From the NCBI GenBank assembly GCA_011947345.1, contig JAAVTG010000611.1:62001-126000 (forward strand): DNA of 64,000 nucleotides, in the 5' to 3' direction. Below, piece by piece: positions 34,139 through 44,468 of the stretch (within the stretch, counting starts at the first letter, position 1; each line of letters begins with the position of its first letter). Source of the stretch: Phytophthora quininea. Its lineage: Eukaryota; Oomycota; Peronosporomycetes; Peronosporales; Peronosporaceae. A model generated the notes under the pieces. That model saw only the letters and a list, made by a program, of their open reading frames with translations, did not search any database and was not told the DNA's origin. The position numbers were made by a program, and so were the translations under genes.

Positions 34139-37100
34139 TAATGTAATGTAATGATTGACGTGTTCGCGTAGCCAATTACACCTGCGCTAGGCTCTGTTTA
34201 GCTAGTCGGCGGCATAAGGTGGTGTCCGCATACGTCGAGTCTCCCTTGGCCGGAAGCGAGTCCGCGATGCTAATCATGAGTGTCTTCCATTTCTGTCGGT
34301 CGTGAGCGAGCAGCTGAAGCGCGTCGAGATCTTTGTCCGTGCGGAGGCGGTATTCACATCCGCTAGCGAGTAGATGCTGGTCGAGTACAACGGGTAGCGT
34401 CGTGCGCGGTCGTCCTCGCCATCGTTTACCTGTTGATGCAAAATAAGCCTTCATTTGCAGGAACGCTGTTATAGTTCTTGGGCGACGCAGGATGTGGCCG
34501 AATAGGCCCCATCGTGCTTTGGTAATGCGATGGCGCAACGGACGCTCTTCGCAAGCTTCATAGAGTGCCTCGTTGGATATCCGGCGGGGGTATCGCACGT
34601 TGAGGACGGATCGTAGCTGCCTGCGGTGAAAACTTTCCAGTCGGCGTGTCTGCGTCGGCGTGAGAGCCCAGGTGCCGCAATTGTACAGGAGTATCGGTAA
34701 CACGTAACAGTTGTAAAGCCGGATGCGGGTCTTGTCAGTGATCTTGTGCGGGCGGATCCAGACTGTCCAGAGTCTACGTAGTGCAGCAGCCGCCAATGTC
34801 TTGCGGCGAGAAACGTCTTCCATATCGCCGAGGAGGGAGCCTAGCTTGCGTGTGCCTTTCCATGCTTCTTCGGCTCCGCGATCTCGAGGTGCTTGTTTCT
34901 TGGGCGACGGCGACATACATCTTTCGAGCTTTGTGAGCTCGGTTTTCGTCGTGTTCATCGTCAGTGACCATCTTGCTAGCACTGTTGGTGCGTGGGTCTG
35001 GATGAGTTCGACGAGCTTCGGATCGTGGCATATGAAGTCAGCATCGTCCGCGTACACGATCATTTGGTCGAGGAGACCGGGTGGCATGGCGGGATGGCTA
35101 GCTAGGTCTCTGAACGCGGCTTCTAGATAGATGACAAACAAATCTGGTGAGAGTGAGTCGCCTTGTGGGGTACCTGTGTTGCTGAGAAAAGGCCGGAGTC
35201 GGGTCTTGCCGACACGTAGTGTCAGCGTCGTATCGGAGAGCAGTAGGCGGATGAGGCGAATTTCGTCGTCGTGGAGGAATGTCTGGAGTACCTCGATCAA
35301 CTTGGCGCGGTCGATGGTGTCGAAGGCTCTGGAGAAGTCGATGCCCAAGACGTGTGTGACGTCCTGAAACTTTTGAACTCTTGCGCAGAGCCATTTGTGG
35401 GCCCAGACTGCGTCTGCCGTGCTACGGAACCTGCGGAATCCGCTCTGGTGAGCGGAGAGGTACTTGTCAACTGCTGGTGTGATTCGGTGGAGAACTATCA
35501 GCGAGATCGCCTTTCGAATAGTGTCCAAAAGTACGATTGGGCGTAGGCTTGAGCATACTCCTCGAGGCTTGTTGGGTTTTTGAAGGCAGAGCAGCGTACC
35601 AGCTCCGAGAGCAAGTTGTTCGCCACGTTCGAAGCTACGGTTCAGTAGTTCAGCGAGTCGTGGCGCTAACTCGTCCGCGGCGTATTTAAGCAGTTCGGCG
35701 GGAATGTTGTCTGGTCCGGCCGCTCGGCCGTTGTTGAGGCGGCGAAGCGCTCGTCGGAATTCTTCGGGGGTAACTGGAGTGGTTAATGCCTGGGCTGTCG
35801 TGTCCTGGGCCATGGCCGTCCTGGACTTGTCGAGGAATTGGTCTTGGAAGTGGTCACGTACAACGGAGTTAGCCTTTTTGGGTGTAGTATATACTTACCT
35901 GTGTCGTCGCGGAGTAGCAACCGTTGAGGTGCCTTACGAGAGAGACCGCGGACGGCTTCGAACATCTGAAACGAATCGCTGGTAGCTTCAATGCGCGAGA
36001 TGGTGTCGTCGAGGTCTCTGTTAGCCAGTTCGCGGCACCGGTCTCGGATCTGGTGTAGGATCTTGTTGCGTTGGCGTCGAAGCGAAGTAAGGTCACTCGT
36101 CATGTCATTGTAGATACGTAGTCGGAGTTGACGTTGTAGTTCCGATAGCTGTGCAAGAACTGGGTCGTTGTATCTCCGGTGTTGATTTGGTCGCGAGGGT
36201 TGGAGTCCGATGGTTTGGTTTGCTGCATCTTGGACGTGCTTGAAGACGGAGTCCCATTGCTTGGCGACGGATGTGCCGTCATCGTCCTTAGCTTCGGATG
36301 GTAGGTTTTGAGAGTCCTGGCGTATGTCGTGCGTGTGTCATCGTCATGGACGAGATTGGCACAGGCAAGTTTCATGACTGGTCGGCGTCGTTGGCTCGGA
36401 CTGAAGCGAAGGCGGGAAGCTCCGGCAAATAGAAAGTCTGCCGTGACCAATTTATGGTCGGAGGACGTGAGCGTTCCGCCCCAGGACTGAGCGTCGAGGC
36501 ATAAGCAGCGGCAGTTCTGTTGGCAGAGGACGTAGTCGATCTGGTTGTAGACAGGATGGTCCTGCCGGCGTTGGCTCCAGGTTGTCTTGTGTCTCGCTCG
36601 TTTCTGAAAGGCTGTATTCGTGGCAAAAAAACGGTAAGTATCACAAAATTCGGCGAGAACGCGTCCGTTTCGGTTGCGAACTCCTCGGCCGTGAGGTCGA
36701 AGGAAGTGTTCTCCAGTGGTACGGCGACCGAGTTTGGCGTTGAAGTCTCCTGTGATGACGGTGATGTCCCAGCGGGCGAGCTGATCGATGGCAGCTCTGA
36801 GGTCCGCGAAGAAAGTGTCGACTTCTGTGAGGGGCCTGCCGCTGTGTGGCGCATACGCGGTGACGATGTTTAGTAGCCCGACTTGTGGTAGGCGCAGTTG
36901 AAGAATGCCGATACGGTCGCTGTGGGCCCAGTACCGCCGTAAATACGGGACGAGACGGGGGACACAGCGAAGCCGATACCATGGTGCTCATGTGTTGCTG
37001 GAAGTGTAAGGAGGGTGTAGTCTCCGATCTCATAGCGCCCGAGTTTGTAGATCTTGGTCTCTTGGAGGCCTAGTACGTCGACTCGGTACCGTTGGAGGTC

Positions 37101-37383
37101 TCGTGGGAGCGTATCGAGCTGCTTGATTAGGGAGCCTAGAGACTGAACATTAAACGTGCCGAATCTGAGGCGGTCAGTACGGTTAGTCCGATAGGGAAGA
37201 TGCTAGGATAGCGGGGGTGTTAGTTGGTCCAGTGGGGTAGCCACCGGTGCTTGAGGCCATAGAGATAAGGAGAGGCTCGCAAGGGACGTGCAGGCGCAGC
37301 GAAGCGCCTGCCGGAAGCCCGGAACGGCATTCCACGCCGTCCACGCGTTCCGGGGAGGGCGTCACCCCAACCCCAACCAGAAA
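34139..37383 (-). mobile_element. non-LTR retrotransposon (LINE), right inverted copy
   Basis: Reverse complement of the left LINE, 3245 bp, between the same 11-bp duplication (34128-34138 and 37384-37394). It arose by duplication of the arm rather than by a second insertion, since target site, length and flanks are the same. Confidence 0.9.
34176..37190 (-). pseudogene. LINE polyprotein, right copy (RT frame open)
   Basis: The reverse-transcriptase half is one open frame here (34176-35813) through YADDADF to the final KQSLAQV, because the G-run at 34586-34590 has five bases where the left copy has four. The endonuclease half is broken at a T-run (36306-36309, four versus five in the left copy) and at the C-run shared with the left copy near 36962. 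Thus each copy is intact where the other is broken, except for the shared site. Confidence 0.85.
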
Positions 37384-37576
37384 TCAGGAGGCTGGGGAGA
37401 AGAAACCCATGCAATTGCTCCTTCATTGCCAAGGCTTCCCATCAGGCTGTGCCTGCTCGTGGCATCCAATCTCCAACTTGAAGTTGCCTTGCACCCTGAC
37501 AGAAATGCATACCCTCTGAATATTTATATACTGTATCCACTACGTTGTCAAGATGAGATTTTTCCTTCCCCCGAAA

Positions 37577-40500
37577 ATGGAGACCTCTTCCGCCGCGGTG
37601 GCGCTCGCGAACGAGACGCAGGCGCTCGTTACGGACTTCTACGGATTGTGCGTCTCGGAGAGAGCTTTCTGCGGGTACAAGGGGCTGCTCCACCGCCTGG
37701 TGGTTGCAATCGGCAATTAATCAACGAAAGCAGCTCGCCACGGCTGCTGGAGCTGGAATTGCGAGTTATGGGTATATTAAAGCTGCTGCAATCGACAAGA
37801 CGAACCGGGGATGATTCTCCGTTTCAAAACGAGTCACTAACGTGTCTGACGGCGCTGAAGGAGTTTGTGGAAGTGCCGCAACGACAGAAGTTCGTGTTGG
37901 CACTGCACGATCGTGTGGATTCACTTGTGGCCGATTGTTTGCAGGAATTTGGAGTCTCGGAGGAGCTGAAGCAGGTTGAGAAGGGCTTTGAAGTTTGGGA
38001 AGAGGATTGCACGCAGCAGATATAGTATTTTGAAGACATTTTGAAGACGGAGTGTGCTTTACTTGAAGAGGTGAAGCAGGCTGATGAGCAGGGACTAAAT
38101 ACGCAGCTGCAGGCGCTCTACCAGCTTGTTTCGTTCTGGAATGCGCAGCAAGCTCGTCTTACTGCGAGAGAGCAAGAACTGCTGAGTTTTGTTACTGAAG
38201 AACTCGACAAGACCGCATTGTTTCAGAGTGACGAAGGCTCTGGGGAAGTTACCGCGGAATTGGTGCAAAGAGAGCATCTAGCACTGGTCAAGAAGTCGTC
38301 GCTACCGGACTGGCGTCGCTCGCAGCTAATTACGAAGTCTTCATCGGAGTCCGCCGAGCCGGCTGAAGTGGATGCTGCGAGATGGCGGATATCGGCTCAC
38401 GAAATCACGGTGGATGGGCACGCTTCGACACAGCGAACGCTACGATTCGGAACGTGGCTGGACACGCCTGTTATTCTTCAGAAGGCTCTCGTGGATCAAC
38501 AAGATCGAAATGTGATCGCCAGCGAAGTGTTTGAGGACGACGTGAAGCGCTGGATTTCTTTGAACCATCCCAATATCCTAAAGCTCTTTGGAGCGTGTGA
38601 GTTTGGTGATACCGATCGCAGCAGGCGCTACTTTGTCTGTGAAAATGCCGTGCACGGTCAGTTGCGCGGCTTCCTGGATCGACAGCGTGGTGAGAATTGG
38701 ACAAAACTCGTGTGGCAGAAACTTCTTGAAGCTTCGCAAGGTCTGCAATATCTCCATGAGCGTGGGTTGGTCCATGGAAATCTGCAGGTTAGGAATCTGT
38801 TGGTGGGTAGCGATGGCGTCACGAAGATCGCGGGTTTCGGTGAGAATGGAGCTCTGCAAGAAGTAAACGGCGATGATGAACGTCTTTCGGACGATATTTA
38901 CGCGCTAGGGATGTGCATACTCGAGATCGCTGGCCGTCGAAACGCGTCCTGGAAACAAGCCCCAAGGCAGCAGCCGCAAGGTTTTAGTGCAGACCAATGG
39001 CGTCTGGTGCAGCTCATGTGCAGCTCTGGTGCGAGTGAAAGACTGACTATCAACGCTGTTATTTACGATATTCAACGAATTATTGACGAAATCTCGAGTC
39101 CCTCCCAGCTTGCTCCTACGAATTCAGAGTTAGCGTCATCATTTGAGGATCTATTGACTCCGATTCAAATGCTGTTGGAGGATGAAGGCAGCACCTCTGA
39201 GGCTGGAACAGCTTTTGAGCTGGATATGAAGAGGCAGCTTGAAGCGAGACTAACTGATATTGCTACGCATCTCCCGGATGTACCAAACATCGACGAAGGA
39301 ACTGGCCGTAGTCGGCGTTACACCAAAGCTATCGAGAGCTGGAATAGTATCGCGTCGCGCTTCCACTTGCTCGTTGCAGAGACGCCAGTCCTTCCCAATG
39401 AGAACCGTGCTGTGTGTCTCGCTTTAGGTCGGAAAAATTCCCAGCGGATCTACGAGCTGCATCGCGAGCTGGACCAACTTGTATCGACTGCAAGGTTTCA
39501 TGAGCTTAAGATCTTAAGCGCTGAACCTTTGCATCACGACTGGGAGCAACAGTGGACAACGTTGCGAAGATCTCAAGCCCATCAATTGCGCGAAGCACTT
39601 TCTGATATTTCCTCGGCCTTGAACGAACTTGAGGAGGATGCTGGCGATGTATCCGGCTCAGACAGCTGGATGCGGCAAGTTCATGGCTTTTTGGCTGTGC
39701 TGGAGTTTGAGCGGGAACATTATGCAAGCAAATACACTAGCGAGGAGGTGGAAACGATCGCGCTCGTGCTTAAAGAGGTCCTTGATCAGACGAAAACGTT
39801 GTCGATGGAGCTTCCTGAGTGGTTTCTACCACCGTACGAAGTGGACTTGCGCTCGGAGCAGCAACGTCTCGGTCGAGGGTCGTTCGGATCTGTTCATCGA
39901 GGGCTGTGGCTAAACACGCCAGTCGTCCTCAAAAGAGTGCTGAGATCGAGCACGAGTCGAGATGGTAGGCCCTCACCGAGCGGTGGTGAATCCATATTCA
40001 AGCACGAAGCGGACATTTGGTGTCGCTTAAACCATCCGCATGTGATCACGCTCTTTGGTGCTTGTCATGTTGGACAACCTTTCTTTGTATGTGAATACGC
40101 AGCAAAAGGTACTCTTGTGGAGTTTCTACGAACTTCATCTACCAATTCAGATAGAAAGATTCTTGCATGGGAGAAGCTTTACGAGGCCGCACTTGGACTG
40201 GAATTCCTGCATGAGCGTGGCATTGTGCATGCGGATCTAAAAGGCGACAATATTTTGGTGGGTAGTGATGATCGCGCAAAGCTTACCGACTTTGGACTCA
40301 GTGCCGTGGTCTCGGACACGGCAACAATCTCTGGTAGTCCCGTTGGAGCGCTGCGCTGGAAAGCGCCAGAGTGTCAAGGTTCAGCTGCGCAATCCGCGAC
40401 CAAAGCGTCAGATATTTTCTCGCTGGGCATGTGCATCGTCGAAGCAGTGACCGACAACTTTCCGTGGGGTCGTGAGCTTCCTGATGCTGCCGTGAGCTTC

Positions 40501-40707
40501 CATGTGCGACGAGGAAGACTGCCACCAAAGTCAAGTGCATTCTCCACATGTCAATGGTCGCTCGTACAAGAAATGTGCTGTCTTCGTCCAGAAGATCGAC
40601 CAGATATCCGATCGGTGGTTCGAGCGCTTCGACTTGTAGCGGAGCAACAAACGTTCCGAGGATTTGTTTCACGGCAATTTGAAAAACCTGTTCCTTCCTG
40701 TGAATGA
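37577..40707 (+). pseudogene. tandem pseudokinase-kinase (TKL-like), copy 2
   Basis: ATG 37577 (METSSAAVALANETQ) begins a helical region; a frame change near 37711 and an in-frame TAG near 38024 interrupt it. From there to TGA at 40705-40707 the frame is open for 888 codons: helical linker, pseudokinase (TWLDTPVILQK, HGNLQVRN, AGFGENG), second helical region, then a kinase with GRGSFGSV, catalytic-type VVLK, HADLKGDNILV, TDFGLS and APE-like KAPEC. The A-run at 39931-39934 has four bases here and three in copies 1 and 3, so only this copy reads through into the kinase. The TAG shared with copy 1 shows a real N-terminal defect, unless translation restarts. Confidence 0.75.
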
Positions 40708-40728
40708 GTCTATCTTGGCCCCGGATCA

Positions 40729-40778
40729 AGGTTTTGATTGTCAACTCGACGAATACAAGCACCACGCGAAAAGTAACT
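40729..40778 (-). repeat. dispersed short repeat copy, left arm
   Basis: On the minus strand it reads TACTTTTCGCGTGGTGCTTG, then TATTCGTCGAGTTGACAATC. It is downstream of the crystallin-like fragment at 40813, as at 12953. Its mirror copy is at 51274-51326. Confidence 0.5.
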
Positions 40779-40812
40779 ATCGTCAGCCACGAAGTACTAC
40801 GTAGTATATTAT

Positions 40813-40935
40813 TCACCAGTCCATCTTGGCGCCGTTCTCAATGTTCTCGCTGGCTTTCCAAATCGTGAAGAAAAATGGCGTTGTCGATGTTGAACTTCCC
40901 CACGTTCCTGACGGTCGAGTTCAACAGCTACGCCT
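40813..40935 (-). pseudogene. C-terminal fragment of a crystallin-like secreted protein, left arm
   Basis: Codes NSTVRNVGKFNIDNAIF and then ENIENGAKMDW before TGA, matching the end of protein 1 (STIEDLGKYHIDNDISSF ... IEHGAKMDC). The T-run near 40858 is one longer than in the mirror copy and breaks the frame. No N-terminal part is nearby, so this fragment was carried into the block. Confidence 0.55.
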
Positions 40936-40965
40936 TGCCGGGGCGTTGGGTTCGAGCAGGCCTTC

Positions 40966-41170
40966 TTCGTGTTCGCGGCTCACAGGCTATACCATACAGG
41001 ATGCTTGGACGACAGACAACACGACCAATGAAGAAGATTGTGCTGCCTGCTGTAACGGAAACTACGGAAGTATCAACTGGCATGACTGGGACGCTACCAG
41101 AGAGAACAATGAAATTATTCTTACCGTACCTGTCGACTGCGTGGACAGCCAGCAGCAAACAGGTACTTAG
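40966..41170 (+). pseudogene. PAN/apple-like domain fragment, left arm
   Basis: Plus-strand residues CSRLTGYTIQDAWTTDN, then EEDCAACCNGNYGSINWHDW, ending VPVDCVDSQQQTGT. The D-C-x2-C-C ... N-W pattern resembles the PAN/apple domain of oomycete cellulose-binding, elicitor-type secreted proteins. There is no signal peptide or further domain, so it is a fragment on the strand opposite the crystallin-like piece. Other cysteine-rich folds are possible. Confidence 0.4.
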
Positions 41171-41195
41171 AGTTCGAGCAACGGCTTCATGCCGA

Positions 41196-43109
41196 CTATA
41201 CGTACGTGCTCGAGCTCCTTGCCTTTCGGCCATTTAAACGGGGAAAAAGTCCCTGCCCAACCACCGAGCTGGGTGAGATCTTAAATGTAGTAAGCTTCGT
41301 TCGTTCCACCAAAACAACCACTTCCACTGTCTCGACAGTGAAACTCTGGGTCGAGTCTCCTAGTGCCTTGATCCAGGCATACATGAAGTCCAATCGAAGA
41401 GAATGCTTTTTGGCCCTTGTCACTTGCACGAATCGCACGAGACCTTCAGCCCGCGACACCATAATAGCGTCGTAGCCTCCTTGCTTCCAGTTCAAAGGTT
41501 TGATCCATATTGTATCATCCTCCGGAATGGTTTCTGGCACGCCGTCTTCAATGTCAACATCCGATTCTACCCATTCGCCCGTCTTATTTCCGCTCTTGTC
41601 CAAAATGTCGAGACCACCCTTACGAAGATGTGCAAAGAACACCATTTCCAGCATCCATCCGTTCAGCGATGGATTCGAGTCTTTCGCACGTAGTGCCATG
41701 AACTTCTTAATTGTATCTGGGCCGCTTTCGATGCTAATAACTTCGGCGGCAAATCGACTGATCACTGGCCACACTTTGTTCGATCCTTTACGAAACATAG
41801 CTCTCAGGCGGTTGACACTTCCTGTTGAACGTGGGCCAGCTTCAGTGGCAGATTCAGCTGTTGCTGCAGACTCCACAGCATGCCTCAGCTCCGTTATCAC
41901 TTCTCTAGTATTGTAGAAGAACATGAAACGACAGGATCCACCAGCGTAGTAGTACTTGGCTTCTACCATTGCTTCCCGAGACGCATTTGCGTCCCCAGGA
42001 GCGTCAAGATATGCCGAGACGCTCGCAAATACGTCGTCATTTTTTACCGCCTCCAAGTATTCTTGCAGAGTCCACGACCACACAGGAAACTCACGTGCAC
42101 GGCATCTTTTCTCCAGGTCAAAGTCTTTTTCTGTCGAGAAGCAACCGAGTAGATAAACGCCAGCCGTCGTGTGTCCCCTTTCCTCTCAGTAACCACGACA
42201 CGCACGTTTTAGTCAGCGTTCCATACGAAATTTCATCTTTCCATCCATCGGCGATCACAAGATGTTTATCCCCACCACTGTTCACCACCTGCATTATTTC
42301 GTTCCGCATTTCGTCCGCAGCAGCAACGTTGACCAATCGCGTCTTCCGTTCGTTTTGGTCGAAACGAATACATTCCCACTCGTCGCTCTCTGATAAATGG
42401 ATCCACGTCACTGTCCACCCTTCGCTTCCAATGGTTGATGCAAATGCCATCGCCGTGGTCGACTTTCCCGTTCCAGGAGGACCGATGATCCACCCCAAAT
42501 GGCCGGCCTCCATCACGTCTTGTCGTAAAAAATCAAATTGCGCATGGAATCTGGGTCTGCAGTATAGCATTTGGCGTCCAAGTGGGAGTCCTGAACGATC
42601 GACATCCTCTTCTTGGAGCAAGAAATACGAAGATTCTGGGTCGTATGTGTGCGGTGTCCAGGGCGTGCGCGCATCCCACAGATCTTCGCTGTGTGCCAGA
42701 ACACGCTGTTTTTTTGTTGTAATTTTCACCAGCACGTGGATCTGGCCAGTGGAGGGCTGCGGCATATTGTTCTTCTCAAACAGCAAGTACTGCAAAGGCC
42801 TCGTGGGCGTCATCTGGTCTCCGTCGATCATCGTCTGAATATCTTGGTGGATATCTCCAACAACCAGCTCTTGAGCGGCGGCACTCTCGTCTGACAGCCA
42901 CTTGCCTTTGTGTTTCTCTTCGCCGGGCTTCTTGGGTTTAGTGTTCGCCACATAGAGTCTCATTCTGCTGGCGGCAAAATTGTACATCTGCTGCGTTTTG
43001 ACCTTCTCCGCCAGGTCCCCGCCGTCTCACTTGTCTTGATGACAACCGGGAACGGATTTCCTTCCTCACCAACGACCGCACAGAAGAGCTTCAGCGTGTC
43101 GTCCTCCAT
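41196..43109 (-). pseudogene. Crinkler (CRN) with P-loop NTPase and REase-like nuclease, left-arm copy
   Basis: Mirror copy of 48946-50860. ATG 43109 starts the header (MEDDTLKLFCAVVGEEGNPF). The frame changes near 43018, where this copy has four C's and the mirror has five bases. The header end (LYVANTKPKKP), QIHVLVKI, Walker A GPPGTGKSTT and KHLVIADGWKDE are then continuous. A further frame change lies near 42090. The C-terminal half (REFPVWSWTLQEYLEAV to the end) holds the PD-(D/E)XK-like motif with YDAIMV and FVQVTRAKKH. By family knowledge such CRNs act in host nuclei on DNA or chromatin; this is not shown here. Confidence 0.75.
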
Positions 43110-43427
43110 GCCAGTTCTGCTCTGACTGTGAAGTTCTTTTGAAGGTGGAAAGCGCGACAGACTTTGACATCGTACCTGAGCGAGGCATAAAATATCACAA
43201 AACAGGGTGTGCATAATTGGTTGGACTGTCAAAAGCAAAAGTTTAGATGGACCAAGGCTGCGTACTGCCATTCCGCTGCAATGATCCGACGGATTGTCGT
43301 TTCCGCTGTTTTGTTTGCAGTGCACGATTTCACTGCTCACCGATCCGCCAGTTTAAACCGTCAAATGTAGTCAAAACCGAGAGCATCAAAAGCAAACGTG
43401 TATTTAGTTGTAGAGGAGACAACCTAC

Positions 43428-43975
43428 CTTGCTGAACTACTACGTTTTCTACTGGAAATCCCAAAAACTCCTGGACAAAGTAGAATCTACACTTGTCGTC
43501 CATGCCGCAGTACATCGTTGCGGCGTTCGGGTTCGTGGCCAGCAGTTGAATAAACCGGAAACGTGCAGCCTCCTTAATCGTGCTCGCTAGCTGGTCCTTG
43601 AACTCCTTGATCGCAACGTCAGACCGCGAAAGTTTGCACGTACGATCACCCTCTCGGCAAGCTGCACCAGTGTCCGCAAGCGTCTTGTGAGCAACAGCAA
43701 GCTCCAAGATGGCCTCGGTCATTTTCTCCCCTTGCTCTTGTGGCGCTTGGATCAACCGTCGTTATTGTCGCCTTCCTGGGACGGACTGAGCGATGATCGG
43801 CGACCACGGCTGCGGCGGCGAGGGCCATTAGCCGCTGATTCTTCCGTCTCTTCTTCCTCGTCGCTAGCTTCGCCAGAGTTATCATCTTCATCATCGTCAC
43901 TCGGATTGTCGGCGGATACGTTCTCGTCGTTGAAGGCATCGACGTTGCCAAACAGAGAGCTATTGGAACTGACGA
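43428..43975 (-). pseudogene. uncharacterised acidic/basic protein fragment, left arm
   Basis: Mirror copy of 48080-48627; see that entry for residues. It carries the same in-frame TGA. A shorter open frame from ATG at about 43722 (MTEAILELAVAHK) is complete. Confidence 0.4.
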
Positions 43976-43976
43976 G

Positions 43977-44411
43977 ATGGACGACGCGTCAATGAATCAG
44001 ATTCGCGGTAAGATAGCATCCGATATGTGGCGAAGCTATCTCGTATTCGTGGCTGGTAGAGATGGCGAGGTTGTTGTCAAACAGCATTCGTTCATGAAAC
44101 AAAATGTTCGCGTTGGAAAATATGTGTTTAAAAAGGCAGCTCGTGCTCAATCCGCTGGAATATGGCTATTTTTTCCGCTCGAGTTATATGCAGTACGCAC
44201 CAGCGGATCGATTGGAAAGAAAAATCCGCCGGAATTGGCCCCATTCCGCTGGAATTTGGCACTGCAGTACGCACCCCAAGTCTTTGGAGCACGTGAACTG
44301 ATCGCAGCAGGCGATACGGTGCTTCGTGTGAAAATGCCTAGCAAAGTCAAGTTAAAAGTGTGTGAAGAGTGCATGCAACATATTGAAAAGCCATTGGTGA
44401 ATCGCCGCTAA
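43977..44411 (+). CDS. uncharacterised 144-residue frame, left arm
   Basis: ATG 43977 opens MDDASMNQIRGKIASDMW, then YLVFVAGRDGEVVVKQHSF, and ends EKPLVNRR. The middle contains a repeated DNA motif (CCGCTGGAAT with GCAGTACGCACC), so part of the frame may be non-coding repeat. It starts 2 bp from the opposite-strand fragment at 43975. The mirror copy is at 47643-48077 and is identical. No family is recognised. Confidence 0.3.
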   Translation: MDDASMNQIRGKIASDMWRSYLVFVAGRDGEVVVKQHSFMKQNVRVGKYVFKKAARAQSAGIWLFFPLELYAVRTSGSIGKKNPPELAPFRWNLALQYAPQVFGARELIAAGDTVLRVKMPSKVKLKVCEECMQHIEKPLVNRR

Positions 44412-44468
44412 TGTACCGGTATGTAAAAAAAAGGTATTGAAAGGATTCAGCCGAGCTAACGAAAGCAG

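Larger units (their letters stand above)
23494..40686. repeat. palindrome 1: two 7.0-kb inverted arms around a MULE
   Basis: Left arm 23494-30503 and right arm 33676-40686 are reverse complements with mirror sum about 64180. Each arm holds a kinase copy, the LINE, a 377-bp flank and one MULE terminal repeat. The arms are near-identical but not the same: they differ by base substitutions in the kinase (for example residues TDSD versus TNSD, and SRAFS versus SSAFS) and at homopolymers. Confidence 0.85.

Noticed and set aside
23494..40686. Palindrome 1 as wholly an assembly artefact
   Set aside because: The arms differ by real substitutions in the kinase genes, not only at runs; artefact remains possible for the inner part of palindrome 2.
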